From: Bacteroidales bacterium
Lineage (GTDB): Bacteria > Bacteroidota > Bacteroidia > Bacteroidales > UBA3663
Reading direction: 5' to 3'
NCBI GenBank assembly: GCA_017548545.1
Contig: JAFYZW010000083.1
Coordinates: 62,001 to 126,000 of the forward strand
DNA length: 64,000 nt
In this document: positions 8,701-18,234 of the stretch, piece after piece
How the letters are laid out: each line of letters begins with the position of its first letter
Numbering within the stretch: position 1 is the stretch's first letter
Program-made: the position numbers and the translations under genes
Notes under the pieces: model-generated
What the model was told of the DNA's origin: nothing
The model's input: the letters and a program-made list of their open reading frames with translations, nothing else
Database searches by the model: none

Positions 8701-11480
8701 CATACACTTCCGTCGCGAGCATACCAGATGAAGAGTCTGACACCGTCGCCGTAGCTTGCATCGTAAGGGATGGTGAGACGATAGAGTTCGCGTCCCAGTT
8801 CAAAGCTGCCACGCTCCACGATGCGGGTGTTGGAGAGTATCATGTAGCTCACATAGACATCTTTTTTCGTAGGGCTGAAGATTACCTCGGCAGGCTTGTT
8901 CTCCGAAAACTCGTTTTCGGTGACGTGGAAGAAGCCGTTGGCAAAGCGTGTGCGGTTCTTCTGTGTTTCGTCCGACTTCATCTTGCCGGGGAAAAGCGGG
9001 ATAGCGGCCTTCGAGTCAAAGAGGGAGACATTCTTGTAGGCACTGATGCCTGCTGGCTGTCCTGCATCGTCGGTGGCAATGGCTTTGATATAGTATTCGC
9101 CGGGGAGCAAGGATGGTAGCTCGATGGGCACGCCGGTTTGAAAGTTACCCTTGTGAAGTACGGTCTCCGAATTGTCGTTGCTTGGTTTTAATTCAAAGTA
9201 GCCCGATGCCTTGACGTCCTCTCCGTTGGCGTTGCGTGCCTTGATGACGATATGCTCCGAACCACTGACGTCGAATGGACTATTGGCACTGATGCTCAAG
9301 CTATACGGCTGGCGCGATACGGCCGTGGTGTAGGAGGCACTGTGTGTCTCACCGGCCATGTCGGTGATGTCAAAAGTGACGCGGTAGCGCAGCATCTGGT
9401 CGCTGTAAACCTCGTCGAGTTTCTTGGGGTCGAGGTAGAGGGGGATGGTGATGCGTCCTGCATCGTCGGTAAGTCCTTCACCTTCGCTGAGCTCTTCCCA
9501 ACCTCCGAAGTTCCATAACCAGAAACTGCACTTGGCCGTCTCGATACGATATTTGACCTGGGCACCCTGCACGGGCACGTCGGCGTAGGTCTTTGCAATA
9601 GCCTCGATGTCGATGGTGTCGCCGATCTTGATCTCACGTCCTCCGGCATCGGCAGCCTTGGCTGTGACGTCGAAGGTGGGTCGCTTGTATTCCTCGACGC
9701 GGAAAGAGACGCTGCTGCGGTTGTTGTCCGAGATGGAGAACATGCCTGGCAACCTGTCTGTAGGGATGACGAATTCGCAGTCGTAGCTGCCGTACTCGTT
9801 GGTCACCACATCGCGTGTTTCGACCTTCTTGCCGTTGGCGTCGTTGAGGGTGATGGTGAACTTGCGGTCGGGCGCCACTTGGGTGTTGTCGCCGTGTTGT
9901 TGATAGACGATGGCCGAGACATGGACAGTCTGTCCTGGGCGATAGATGGCGCGGTCGGTGAAGAGTTTGCTGTTCAACTCAGACTGCTTCCCTCTTGAGT
10001 CGTTGTAGTAGAGATATGTCTTGCTGGTCTTGTCGTTGGTGCCTTTGATGCAAGCCCAGGCATATGCACGTCGATCGCTGGCCGGGATGAGGACTTCGCC
10101 CTTGCTGTTGACGGCATAGTAATGCTGGTTGTCAGCATTATAATCTTCAAGAACCACTGAGGCATTGGACACGGGACGGCCTGTCTCGATGTCGCAGACG
10201 AAGGCGAGAGTCTCCTTGCTGGGCAGTTCGAAGAGGAAGAGTCGCAGCGAGGTAATCTCGATGTCGTCGATGGCCACGCGTTGCGGTGTTCGAGCGATAA
10301 AGATATAATGTCCCGCAGGCAGTGAGAACTGATCGATGCGCTTGCCGCTGGTGGGCAGGTTCTCGGCACGACGTGCTACACAGAGGCTGTCGTCACCCAA
10401 GGTGTAAGTGCGGCTGTCGATGAGCTTGCCGTCGGTCTTGAACTGGCGGTTCTTGTCCATGCCGTTGTAGAGACGTACTTCGACCGTTGCCTGTGTCTGG
10501 TTCTTGTAACGCAGTTCGATGTCGAAGGGTTGGTTGGGAAGGATGCCCGAAGGCACGTCGAGGGTGCAGGTGGGATTCATCATCTCGCCTTCCACGTTCG
10601 AAAAGTAGGGAGCACAATAAGATCCCTGATACTGCTTCTGAGCCCAGCGTGCAAAGGTCAGCTTCTCGTCATCGTTATAGAATGTCTCGCAGTAAGTCTT
10701 GCCCACATCTGCACCTGCCTCGATGTCCTTGGTTTCCTCGACGAGGGCTTTGAGCGCAGCGTTATACTCGCTGGACGACATGCGGAGTTTGTAATCTTCG
10801 TGCCGATGCATCCTGTCAAGATACTGGAGTTGGGTGAGGGCATAGGCATCGCGCGGACCGTTCTTCTTATAGTAGGCGGCCACTTCACCAAGGAGTTGGG
10901 CCTGCTCACTCTCTTCCATTTGTGCGTTTTGCAGGACAAAGCGGGTGAGCAGCGACAGCATGTCGTGCTGATAGAGCTTGCTGTCCTCACCCCTCTGGAT
11001 GAGGGGATCATAGCCGTTCGCTGAGGCTTTGGCGAGTGCGGGCTTGTTTTTCAGTGCGAGGGCGAAGTGTTCGCGAGCCTTTGTGCTGTAGTCGCTCTGT
11101 GTCTCTTCGTCAAAGTCGGAGATATGGCTATCCTTCATGGCGAGATATGCCGAGCCCATGATGGCATTATAGACGGCATCCTGAACAGGACCTTTGTGGG
11201 GAAAAGGCGGGAAGTTGGCAATAAGGAAGCTGTCTGGGTCGATGTCACACTTGGTTTCGACAATAGTGATCCACGACTTGGCGAGGTGGGGGAAGTTGTT
11301 CTCCTTCGAAGCCTTGTCGTAGATCTTCTGTGCCTCGTCAATCACCTTGCGGGGCATGTCCTTTTGCTTTAGGTCGATAACATTTTTCCAAAGGTCATCA
11401 TAACCTTGACTGTTCGAATTGGTAAATGGTAGGATACTCATGATGGTGGTTAAGGCAGCAATAAAAAGATTACGTTTCAT
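5766..11480 (-). CDS. Alpha-2-macroglobulin family protein, thioester-less
   Basis: The 1904-residue protein begins with a signal peptide (MKRNLFIAALTTIMSILPF). A helical N-terminal region of about 300 residues is followed by macroglobulin-type MG domains (FTDRAIYRPGQTVHVSAIVY near residue 510 is the typical MG2 start). A low-complexity Ala/Glu/Met bait-like stretch lies near residues 1060-1120, followed by the signature LTEWKFLGLAHD and a helical toroid domain. In A2M proteins a CxEQ thioester lies at the start of the toroid; here the aligned site reads DCATW (Cys about residue 1358), so the Gln is lost. Bacterial relatives are periplasmic or lipoprotein protease traps. It lies 40 bases after pectate lyase and 18 bases before the DUF4153 gene. 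Confidence 0.88.
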   Translation of the reverse strand: MKRNLFIAALTTIMSILPFTNSNSQGYDDLWKNVIDLKQKDMPRKVIDEAQKIYDKASKENNFPHLAKSWITIVETKCDIDPDSFLIANFPPFPHKGPVQDAVYNAIMGSAYLAMKDSHISDFDEETQSDYSTKAREHFALALKNKPALAKASANGYDPLIQRGEDSKLYQHDMLSLLTRFVLQNAQMEESEQAQLLGEVAAYYKKNGPRDAYALTQLQYLDRMHRHEDYKLRMSSSEYNAALKALVEETKDIEAGADVGKTYCETFYNDDEKLTFARWAQKQYQGSYCAPYFSNVEGEMMNPTCTLDVPSGILPNQPFDIELRYKNQTQATVEVRLYNGMDKNRQFKTDGKLIDSRTYTLGDDSLCVARRAENLPTSGKRIDQFSLPAGHYIFIARTPQRVAIDDIEITSLRLFLFELPSKETLAFVCDIETGRPVSNASVVLEDYNADNQHYYAVNSKGEVLIPASDRRAYAWACIKGTNDKTSKTYLYYNDSRGKQSELNSKLFTDRAIYRPGQTVHVSAIVYQQHGDNTQVAPDRKFTITLNDANGKKVETRDVVTNEYGSYDCEFVIPTDRLPGMFSISDNNRSSVSFRVEEYKRPTFDVTAKAADAGGREIKIGDTIDIEAIAKTYADVPVQGAQVKYRIETAKCSFWLWNFGGWEELSEGEGLTDDAGRITIPLYLDPKKLDEVYSDQMLRYRVTFDITDMAGETHSASYTTAVSRQPYSLSISANSPFDVSGSEHIVIKARNANGEDVKASGYFELKPSNDNSETVLHKGNFQTGVPIELPSLLPGEYYIKAIATDDAGQPAGISAYKNVSLFDSKAAIPLFPGKMKSDETQKNRTRFANGFFHVTENEFSENKPAEVIFSPTKKDVYVSYMILSNTRIVERGSFELGRELYRLTIPYDASYGDGVRLFIWYARDGSVCNESATLIYVRPEKQLKFAWSTFRDRLYPGQDETWTLTIQGKDGKPVVGAELLATMYDASLDQFAFHSLPFSLSFPRLIRSFENNTSRPNYGTSVHATRAFSGKSIRSRRYDELTEYIHQRWRRNRRMLVRGAALGAAPGAVYETMAVEDGLVAVEDDMEVAEIEMAPAANMAMAKSATAFDVVAEEEAYQQESEAGGTSPAPQLRSNFAETAFFYPHLLSDANGNVSISFTLPESLTEWKFLGLAHDKDVNYGHILATAVSRKDFMVQPNLPRFVREGDKASIATRIINQGEKPLSGTARLRLLDAETEQEVYNATQPFTVDVGQTTAVTFDIDIDDRFPMLICEVSGVSGDFSDGERNYLPVLTSKKYVTEAIPFYVTRDEQEKHIDISSLFNDGSATATHKRLLFEYTDRPEWTVISALDGIKLPAYDCATWYAASLYANVVARRIAQSIPGFENALRAAQQAGTDQQSQLDRNEDLRDIVLKESPWVNDALKEAEQRARMLDLFNDRLMDERIEKARTRLQKLQLGDGSWSWFEGMKGSYYMTLAICEDLAMLINAEGKEGLDDIAKMLEHGLRFLDEKELEHYEYCISKKLPITASNNTLQYLYVSSLVPDHKVSKKVGTMREAYLKDIEKNVRDLTIHGRTVAACVLRTFGHTQSADDFLESAVEYTITKPGMGRYYATDQAYYSWRDYRIPTQLAAMRAIRQSSRSDKEQLLNEMQVWLLRKKQTQIWDNEMNTLSALDFLLSGAGASGKQVTARPQTLQRSFSIDSSMLPTPIDTTRFLAEQLGYVRTNVDDAITASPIHDLTIKGNATADELPVISWGALYAQYLEDMDRLKNQTTGELKVTIKFMKDGKDFNTETETLKVGDKVTLRVIITADRDMDFVQIRAQRPACFEPVSQISGYRWMNGRGGYVSMHDASTDIFFDAFTKGTTTYDIEFRVDRIGQYLSGITTAQCAYAPEYVAHTRAYRITVK

Positions 11481-11520
11481 GATGTAGTGATTTTATTGGG
11501 GGAGATTGAATGACGAAGGA

Positions 11521-12741
11521 CTACTCCTTCGAGATGTTCAACGGATCGGAGAGGGTGGCACCTGCCTGCTTGCCTACGATGGCCGGCACATCCTCGACGG
11601 TGATGGCTTCGTAGCGATAGGGGAGGATGACACTGCCCAAGTCGGTAGGTTGTTCGAACGACTCGGTGTAATGGTTGCCGACGAAAACGAAAGCCTTGGG
11701 GTCCTTTTGTGAGAAGATTCTCTTTACACCCTTGGCAAAATAGCAACCCTCGATGCGGAACTCCGAGTTGAAGCGTGGATTGGCGGCTGCACTGTTGCCT
11801 GCACAGGTGTAGAGGTCGTTGAGCAGATGGATGGTGCCGAAGCGAGCCATCGGCATACGTTGGTCACAGCCTTCGCCCCATTCACAGTAGGCAAAGGTGA
11901 CGTTCAGGTTGTCCTCGCCATTATGCTCAGCTCGATCGCTTGAGCCGACGAGGTTGGTGTTGGCGTGGATGTAGGTGCGCTTGGTGTAGCGGAAGCGGCA
12001 CCACGTGACGGTGATGAAGTCCGAGAAACTGTTGATGTCGAAGTTGCCGTCCATACCGTCGATGAACTCCACATGATCGACCCAGATGTGCTGAGAGCAG
12101 CGGCTGAGAGTAAGCAGATCATCACCACCCACGTCGATAGCACCTGGCCCTTGCAGGGTCAGGTTGCGGATGATGATGTTCTGGCAGTTGGAGATATTGA
12201 AGAGGCCGGCATTGCGGAACCTTTCTTCAGGGTCTTTCATCTGGTCGATTAAGGTTTGGCGGACGAGATATTCACGTGGCTCGCCCACAGGTTTTCCGTT
12301 TGAGAGGGTCAGTAATTTGTCTGCTTTCGAGGTGTTCTGTTCGAGCACTTTCTTATCGTTCATCAACTGGTGTATCTCGGGACTTAGAAAGAATTGGGTG
12401 CAGATGCGGGCATTGTTGATGCCGACGATGGTCTTGTTCTGGAGATCCTTGAAACGCATCGTGCTGCTGATGGTGAAGTCACCCTTGCTTCCATCGAGGA
12501 TGATGATGTCGTTCTCCTGAATGGCCTTGATGAGAGTGTTGCGCATGTCGCCACCCGTGTTGGTGAGCGTGATGGTGCTAGGGCTTGCTACAGCCATTCC
12601 TCCTGTCACGCAATAGTTATCACCCGAGGTGAGCGAAGTGCAATTGGCCCAACCGAAGGGACGGTTGAGGTCGGGATGCTGAGCCAAGAGCGTAGTTGCC
12701 AGCAATAGTAGTGATAGGGTGAGTGTCATGGGGTGTTTCAT
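11521..12741 (-). CDS. Pectate lyase, polysaccharide lyase family 1 type
   Basis: The 406-residue product has a signal peptide (MKHPMTLTLSLLLLATTLLA). Its fold signs are those of the PL1 parallel beta-helix: IIIRNLTLQGPGAIDVGGDD, the WVDHVEFIDGMDGNFDI segment (equivalent of the WIDH..DG..DI motif with Ca-binding acids) and RMPMARFGTIHLLNDLY (catalytic Arg and the RxGxxHxxNNxY motif). It should cleave polygalacturonan by beta-elimination outside the inner membrane. It is the first gene of a minus-strand run leading into the macroglobulin gene 40 bases later. A clear -7 box was not found upstream; TACCTTTT lies in the leader as a weak candidate. Confidence 0.87.
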   Translation of the reverse strand: MKHPMTLTLSLLLLATTLLAQHPDLNRPFGWANCTSLTSGDNYCVTGGMAVASPSTITLTNTGGDMRNTLIKAIQENDIIILDGSKGDFTISSTMRFKDLQNKTIVGINNARICTQFFLSPEIHQLMNDKKVLEQNTSKADKLLTLSNGKPVGEPREYLVRQTLIDQMKDPEERFRNAGLFNISNCQNIIIRNLTLQGPGAIDVGGDDLLTLSRCSQHIWVDHVEFIDGMDGNFDINSFSDFITVTWCRFRYTKRTYIHANTNLVGSSDRAEHNGEDNLNVTFAYCEWGEGCDQRMPMARFGTIHLLNDLYTCAGNSAAANPRFNSEFRIEGCYFAKGVKRIFSQKDPKAFVFVGNHYTESFEQPTDLGSVILPYRYEAITVEDVPAIVGKQAGATLSDPLNISKE

Positions 12742-12864
12742 AACTATAAGACTTGTTTCGAAAGGTGGGTTTAATATGGATTTATTTAAAAGGTATTAAA
12801 AAAGGTGAAGATATAAGGTGGAGCCTGACTCAAAACGTTGCATTTTGGATCGATAATAAAAAAA

Positions 12865-12960
12865 CACGAATTATCATTTGAACATGAATATCGAGGGATG
12901 GGGTTAAGGGGTTTGGGGTTGTGAGTTACGATAATTCATGAACAGGAATGATAATTCGTG
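12865..12960. repeat. Long inverted repeat between secA and the pectate lyase gene
   Basis: CACGAATTATCATT (12865-12878) is repeated exactly in inverted form at 12947-12960. The similarity extends inward imperfectly (GAACATGAATATCG against CGATAATTCATGAAC), giving arms of about 30 bases around a G-rich spacer. It starts 20 bases past the secA stop. It could be a large terminator for secA or a protein-binding site for the downstream operon; there is no T-tract. The rest of the 238-base gap (12742-12979) shows nothing else recognisable. Confidence 0.5.
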
Positions 12961-12979
12961 TAGGATATTCCGTAGGCAA

Positions 12980-15900
12980 TTACTTGCCGTGGCAGTTCTT
13001 GTACTTCAAGCCCGAGCCGCAGGGACATGGGTCATTGCGTCCCACATGAGGCGTGGTGCCCACTGGTTTGCGCTGCACGGTGTTCTGACCATTGGCCCCC
13101 GCGTGGATGGCCTGCATACGGCTGAAGTCGGGACGCTGGCGCTGATCGCCTGACGTGCGGAACTGTGGTGGGAACGGCGGTGGAGGAGGAGTCGGACGCG
13201 AGGGACTCTCGCCTCCTCTCGTTTGTCCCATGGCAGCCATCTTGCGCTGAGCGGTGGCCTGTTGCATCTGCTGACGCTGGGCGGCTGCTGCCTGCTGTTG
13301 TGCAATCTCTTCGGGAGTGGGCTCGGGCAGGTGAAGCTGTCCGCGCATAAGCACCGACACGGCCTTCGAGTTCATCTTTGTCACCATGCGCTCGAAGATG
13401 TGGTACGACTCGAGTTTGTAGATAAGCAACGGGTCTTTCTGCTCGTAACTTGCGTTCTGGGTGTTCTGCTTCAGGTCGTCGAGGTCGCGCAGGTTCTGCT
13501 TCCAAGCCTCATCGATGTTGTGGAGCATGATGACCTTGAGGAAGGTCTTGCTGATCGACTTGCCGTCGGTCTCGGCAGCCTCCTGCAGTGGGCAAGGTAT
13601 CTGATAGACACGCTTGCCGTCGGAGATGGGGATGATGATGTTCTTGATCTGTCCGCCATCCTTGACCTGCTCCCAGATCTCCTTAAGGCGTGGGGTGACC
13701 TTTTCTGTCAAATCCTTCATGTGACGATTGAAGCTCTCCATGCCGGTCTTGTAGATCTTCTCGACCATCTCCTCGGTCTTGAGGCGTTTGGCTTCCTCTT
13801 CGGTGAACGGCACATCGACACCGAAGTGACGCAGTACGTCGAGCTGCAGTGCTTCGAAGTCGTTGTTCATTCCGAATTGCTCGATGAGATTACCGGCCAC
13901 GCTGTAAGCCATGTTCATGAAGTCGATGAAGATACGCTCGCCCATCAGCGCGTGGCGACGCTGTGCATACACCACTTCACGTTGCTTGTTGAGTACGTCG
14001 TCGTATTCGAGTAGGCGCTTACGGATGCCGAAGTTGTTTTCCTCGACCTTTTTCTGCGCATTTTCGATCGATTTGTTGAGCAGCGAGTGCTCGATGACAT
14101 CATCTTCGGCCATGCCGAACATCTTCGAGTCCATGATCTTCGAGATCTTGTCCGAACCGAAGATACGCATCAGGTTGTCTTCGAGCGAAACGAAGAATAC
14201 CGACGAACCTGGGTCACCCTGACGTCCTGAACGTCCGCGCAACTGACGGTCCACACGGCGTGACTCATGGCGTTCGGTGCCGATGATGGCCAAGCCACCT
14301 GCAGCCTTCACTTCGGGCGACAGCTTGATATCGGTACCACGACCTGCCATGTTGGTGGCGATGGTCACGGTCGATGTCTGACCGGCCTGAGCCACGATGT
14401 CGGCCTCACGCTGGTGTAACTTGGCGTTGAGCACGTTATGCTTTATACCACGCAACTGCAGGGCTTTCGAAAGCGTCTCGGAGATCTCGACCGACGTAGT
14501 GCCGACGAGCACAGGACGTCCAGCCTTGACATATTCCTCGATTTGTGCGATGACTGCCTTGTACTTGGCACGCTTGGTCTTATAGACGCGGTCGTTCATG
14601 TCGATACGAGCCACGGGGCGGTTGGTGGGGATGGTCACCACATCGAGTTTGTAGATGTCCCAGAATTCGCCTGCTTCGGTTTCGGCTGTACCTGTCATGC
14701 CCGAAAGCTTGTGGTACATGCGGAAGTAGTTCTGCAGGGTGATGGTGGCGAAGGTCTGTGTGGTGGCTTCAATCTTGACGCGCTCCTTGGCTTCGACCGC
14801 CTGATGCAGGCCATCGCTCCAGCGGCGACCCTCCATGATACGTCCGGTCTGCTCATCGACGATCTTCACCTTACCGTCTTCCGAGATCACGTAATCGACA
14901 TCCCTGTCGAACATGCAGAATGCCTTGAGCAACTGATCGACGGCATGTACACGTTCGGCCTTGGTGGTGTATTCGGTCATGATCTTGTCCTTGCGTTCCA
15001 GCTTCTCCTCCTTCGACAGGCTTTCGTCATGCTCTATCTCGGCGAGCTCGGAACCCACGTCAGGGAGTACGAAGAACTTCGGGTCTTCTGAGCTGCCAGT
15101 CAGGGCGTCGATACCCTTGTCGGTCAGATCGACCTGCTTGTTCTTCTCCTCGATAGCAAAATAGAGTGGTTCGAGGGCCACAGGCATCTCCTTCTGGTTG
15201 TCCTGCAGGTAGTAAGCCTCGGCGCGTAGCATCTCCTGCTTAACGCCTGGTTCCGATAGGAACTTGATGAGAGCCGAGTTCTTCGGCCATGCACGGAATG
15301 CACGGTAGAGCTGGGTAGCACCTTCATCCTTGATGTGCTTGTCGGGGTTGTTCACCTTCTTCTTGGCCTCGTTGAGCAACTGGTTGGCCAAAGTCTTCTG
15401 CAGGCGCACCACGTTCTCCACACGGTCGCGATAGGTCTGATAAAGTTCCTCGTCGGAATACTCCGAAGTGCGGGGCGTTGGACCAGAGATGATAAGAGGT
15501 GTACGGGCATCGTCAATCAGCACCGAGTCAACCTCATCGACGATGGCGAAGTTGTGTTCGCGCTGCACGAGGTCCTCGGGATGAGTGGCCATGTTGTCGC
15601 GTAGGTAGTCGAAGCCGAACTCATTGTTCGTACCGAATGTGATGTCGCAGTTGTATGCCTTGCGACGGTCGTCGGAGTTGGGCTGATAACGGTCGATACA
15701 ATCGACGGTCAATCCGTGGAACTGGTAGAGTGGGCCCATCCATTCGCAGTCACGCTTGGCCAGATAGTCATTGACGGTAACTACGTGAACGCCATTGTGG
15801 GTCAAGGCATTGAGGAAGACGGGGAGCGTAGCCACCAACGTCTTACCTTCACCGGTTGCCATCTCGGCGATCTTGCCTTGATGGAGTACTGTGCCACCGA

Positions 15901-16429
15901 AGAGCTGCACGTCGTAGTGTACCATGTCCCAACGGGTGGGGTTGCCGCCAGCTATCCACGTGGTTTTGTAGATGGCCTTGTCTCCCTCGATGGTCACGAA
16001 GTCACGGGTGGCAGCCAGGTCGCGGTCCATCTGTGTGGCTGTGACCTCGACGGTCTCGTTGTTGGCAAAGCGGTAGGCCGTGTTCTTGACGATGGCATAC
16101 ACTTCGGGAAGGAATTCGGTGAGCTTTGCTTCCTGTGTCTCACGTACCTTTTTCTTCAGTTTATCTACTTCGGCCCAAACGGCCTCGCGCTTCTCCACCT
16201 CAAGGTCCTCGACGGTGTCGCGCAAATGTTGTATCTCGTCCTTGTCAGCCTTGACGCTTGCCTCCAGTTCCTGCATGATCTGCTTGGTGCGGGCACGAAG
16301 TTCGTCATTGCTGAGTTTCTCGACGGCAGGATAGGCAGCCTTGATCTTCTCCACCCAGGGCTGGATGAGCTTCATATCGCGGCTCGACTTGTCGCCGAAG
16401 ATTTTCTTTAAGAAATCGTTAAATCCCAT
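12980..16429 (-). CDS. secA: Preprotein translocase ATPase SecA
   Basis: The 1149-residue protein is the motor of Sec export. Visible landmarks are the N-terminal DEAD-type ATPase with [11 protein letters not shown] and [15 protein letters not shown], the helical wing, the second RecA-like domain ([44 protein letters not shown]) and the C-terminal zinc motif [13 protein letters not shown] used for SecB/lipid binding. It is about 250 residues longer than the E. coli protein, as usual in Bacteroidetes, with an inserted helical region near residues 330-480 and a Gln/Ala/Pro-rich linker before the zinc tail. It follows the phosphatase-like gene by 99 bases that contain a 9-bp repeat array. Confidence 0.98.
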   Translation of the reverse strand: MGFNDFLKKIFGDKSSRDMKLIQPWVEKIKAAYPAVEKLSNDELRARTKQIMQELEASVKADKDEIQHLRDTVEDLEVEKREAVWAEVDKLKKKVRETQEAKLTEFLPEVYAIVKNTAYRFANNETVEVTATQMDRDLAATRDFVTIEGDKAIYKTTWIAGGNPTRWDMVHYDVQLFGGTVLHQGKIAEMATGEGKTLVATLPVFLNALTHNGVHVVTVNDYLAKRDCEWMGPLYQFHGLTVDCIDRYQPNSDDRRKAYNCDITFGTNNEFGFDYLRDNMATHPEDLVQREHNFAIVDEVDSVLIDDARTPLIISGPTPRTSEYSDEELYQTYRDRVENVVRLQKTLANQLLNEAKKKVNNPDKHIKDEGATQLYRAFRAWPKNSALIKFLSEPGVKQEMLRAEAYYLQDNQKEMPVALEPLYFAIEEKNKQVDLTDKGIDALTGSSEDPKFFVLPDVGSELAEIEHDESLSKEEKLERKDKIMTEYTTKAERVHAVDQLLKAFCMFDRDVDYVISEDGKVKIVDEQTGRIMEGRRWSDGLHQAVEAKERVKIEATTQTFATITLQNYFRMYHKLSGMTGTAETEAGEFWDIYKLDVVTIPTNRPVARIDMNDRVYKTKRAKYKAVIAQIEEYVKAGRPVLVGTTSVEISETLSKALQLRGIKHNVLNAKLHQREADIVAQAGQTSTVTIATNMAGRGTDIKLSPEVKAAGGLAIIGTERHESRRVDRQLRGRSGRQGDPGSSVFFVSLEDNLMRIFGSDKISKIMDSKMFGMAEDDVIEHSLLNKSIENAQKKVEENNFGIRKRLLEYDDVLNKQREVVYAQRRHALMGERIFIDFMNMAYSVAGNLIEQFGMNNDFEALQLDVLRHFGVDVPFTEEEAKRLKTEEMVEKIYKTGMESFNRHMKDLTEKVTPRLKEIWEQVKDGGQIKNIIIPISDGKRVYQIPCPLQEAAETDGKSISKTFLKVIMLHNIDEAWKQNLRDLDDLKQNTQNASYEQKDPLLIYKLESYHIFERMVTKMNSKAVSVLMRGQLHLPEPTPEEIAQQQAAAAQRQQMQQATAQRKMAAMGQTRGGESPSRPTPPPPPFPPQFRTSGDQRQRPDFSRMQAIHAGANGQNTVQRKPVGTTPHVGRNDPCPCGSGLKYKNCHGK

Positions 16430-16473
16430 GTATTCTGTTATTATTGTTGTTGTTTTGTTTTCTATGTATTTTT

Positions 16474-16514
16474 CTAGATTCTCTAGATATTCTAGATTTT
16501 CTAGATGTCTAGTT
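16474..16514. repeat. 9-bp-period CTAGATnnT array in the secA leader
   Basis: Three exact 9-base steps (CTAGATTCT, CTAGATATT, CTAGATTTT) are followed by a shortened unit and a partial CTAG. The array lies between the stop of the phosphatase-like gene (16529) and the secA ATG (16429). The same unit makes a six-copy array at 57577-57630 before def. Confidence 0.8.
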
Positions 16515-16528
16515 CGCTTGATTGCTCT

Positions 16529-18172
16529 TTAGAAGAGCGGGAGGGCGCGGCATGCGCTGGGAGCCCTTATTCGGATGGTCTTGGCGACAGTCGGGGCGAT
16601 GGTAGTTGCCTCGACGGGCGTATGGATGCGCTCTGCCTTGACCAGCGAAGGAGCAAAGATGATGGCAGGTCCTGGATAGACATCAAAGCGCTTCTGGGGC
16701 TGTGGACGGCTGTTGTCGTCGAGCCGCAAATTCCATCCAGGCTGTAGGATGATCACCAAGTCACCGCCTCCGTTCTTGCGGTAGCTGTTGCGGATGCGTT
16801 CGATGCGCAGGCTATAGTCTTCGTGCAGCAGCTGTTGGGCGGTGAAGACCTCATCGACACCGCTGAAGAGGGCGACAAACTTGGCGGCCTCGCGGGCCAC
16901 GTCGTCGATCTGCAGTTGCTTTTGTTCGATGAGTTTATGGTTCAAGTAGATCTGATTGTCGTCGAAACCTTCGATCCACTGTCCTTGTCCATAGAGCGAA
17001 TTAAGCTGTATGTTGAGAAGGGCTGTGCAGCGGTTGGCATTGAATTCGCCCAGCGAAAGGCCCAATATCTCTTCGGTGTCTTTGCGCGTGTCGCCCGTTC
17101 CCATCACGTAGATAAGGGTGTTCCGCAACCCCACCTGCTTGTCGATGAAGTTAAGCAGTTCTTCCAGGGTTTGGTCGAGGCGCAGATAAGTCTCTTCTAG
17201 TTCGCAGGGATAGACCTCCTTGGCCACATGCTGATAGGTGCCGGCATAGAAGGTGAGCTGCAACATGTCGGTGCGCGATTCGGCTGTGCCTACTCGTCCA
17301 CTGTTGATGAAGAGCTGTGCCATCTTGCTTACGGCCTCGTTGATGATGGGCGAGGTCTTGATCCAACTGTACATCACCTGCTTGCTCTCCTGGAACTTAT
17401 GGGTGAAGTAGGGGTTGCAGGGCTGATAGGGCGAAAGAGCGCAGACACCGTTCTGTGTCAAGAGCTGCGAATCCCAGCCCTTGCTCTCGGCATCGCAGAA
17501 GAGGGGATGGTTGTTGTTCTGGTTCGAAACGTAGAACGGGAAGTCCTTATAGTAGGTCGTCGAACACCAGTTGCCCCGTTTGTCATCCACCCAGAATGCT
17601 CCGTCCGACGAATGTCCGGCAGTGATGAGTGCCTCCTGCGCATTGGGAGCGATGCTGTAGATCTTGCTGTTATGCATCGAGGCCAGCTTCAGTTCGTCGG
17701 CCAATGTGCTGCTCAACAGGGCGCGTGGCGACCAGTATCCGTCGGTCGAATTGCCGATGTACTGGATGTCGAAGAAGATGGGCCGACGGCGCAGAGTTTC
17801 CTTGTCGAAGGAAAACTCCCCGCTGATGCCATTTTGGAAAGGATAGCTGCCTGTAGCCAGGACGGCAATGGCTGCAGTGGCATCGGGATGATCGAGCTCG
17901 AAGGTTACCTGGTCATAAACTCGTCCTTCCTGCATCAGGCGGCGGAACCCACCTTGCCCGAAACGGTTCTGCAGGATGTCGAGGTAGTCGGTGCGGAGCT
18001 GGTCGATGGTGATGCCGACGATGAGTCGGGGCATGACGTGGCTCTCGCTGCTCGCACTGGCGGCAGCGTAGCGCTGGTCAGGCTCAACAGCAACAACTGG
18101 CAGCGCATGGAGCGCCGTCAGCAAAAGAACCAGCTGGGTCAATGTCTGTATGTCAGACCTGTGTGAATTCAT
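16529..18172 (-). CDS. Alkaline-phosphatase-fold protein, probably degenerate
   Basis: The 547-residue exported protein (hydrophobic N-terminal segment LTQLVLLLTALHALPVVAV) matches Bacteroidetes phosphodiesterase/phosphatase (PafA-like) sequences: RLIVGITIDQLRTDYLD carries the first metal-binding Asp and DATAAIAVLATGSYP the nucleophile Thr region. Two later metal sites look lost: the family DxxGH is GTYQH and the family ADHG is GTGDT (about residue 360). It may therefore be a non-catalytic binding protein or have changed activity. It is encoded between the DUF4105 gene (58 bases upstream, stop inside a repeat array) and secA. Confidence 0.75.
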   Translation of the reverse strand: MNSHRSDIQTLTQLVLLLTALHALPVVAVEPDQRYAAASASSESHVMPRLIVGITIDQLRTDYLDILQNRFGQGGFRRLMQEGRVYDQVTFELDHPDATAAIAVLATGSYPFQNGISGEFSFDKETLRRRPIFFDIQYIGNSTDGYWSPRALLSSTLADELKLASMHNSKIYSIAPNAQEALITAGHSSDGAFWVDDKRGNWCSTTYYKDFPFYVSNQNNNHPLFCDAESKGWDSQLLTQNGVCALSPYQPCNPYFTHKFQESKQVMYSWIKTSPIINEAVSKMAQLFINSGRVGTAESRTDMLQLTFYAGTYQHVAKEVYPCELEETYLRLDQTLEELLNFIDKQVGLRNTLIYVMGTGDTRKDTEEILGLSLGEFNANRCTALLNIQLNSLYGQGQWIEGFDDNQIYLNHKLIEQKQLQIDDVAREAAKFVALFSGVDEVFTAQQLLHEDYSLRIERIRNSYRKNGGGDLVIILQPGWNLRLDDNSRPQPQKRFDVYPGPAIIFAPSLVKAERIHTPVEATTIAPTVAKTIRIRAPSACRALPLF

Positions 18173-18180
18173 TTACTATT

Positions 18181-18234
18181 CAAACCTTTCAAACCACTCG
18201 AACCTCTCGAACTTCTCGAACTTCTCGAACCTTA
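18181..18234. repeat. 9-bp-period array between DUF4105 and phosphatase-like genes
   Basis: Six consecutive 9-base units run on the plus strand as CAAACCTTT, CAAACCACT, CGAACCTCT, CGAACTTCT, CGAACTTCT, CGAACCTTA. The last unit contains the stop codon (TAA, 18234-18232) of the DUF4105 gene, and the array ends 8 bases before the next ATG. The reverse complement (GGTTYGAR) is the unit also seen inside the gene at 22252-22302. Confidence 0.85.
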
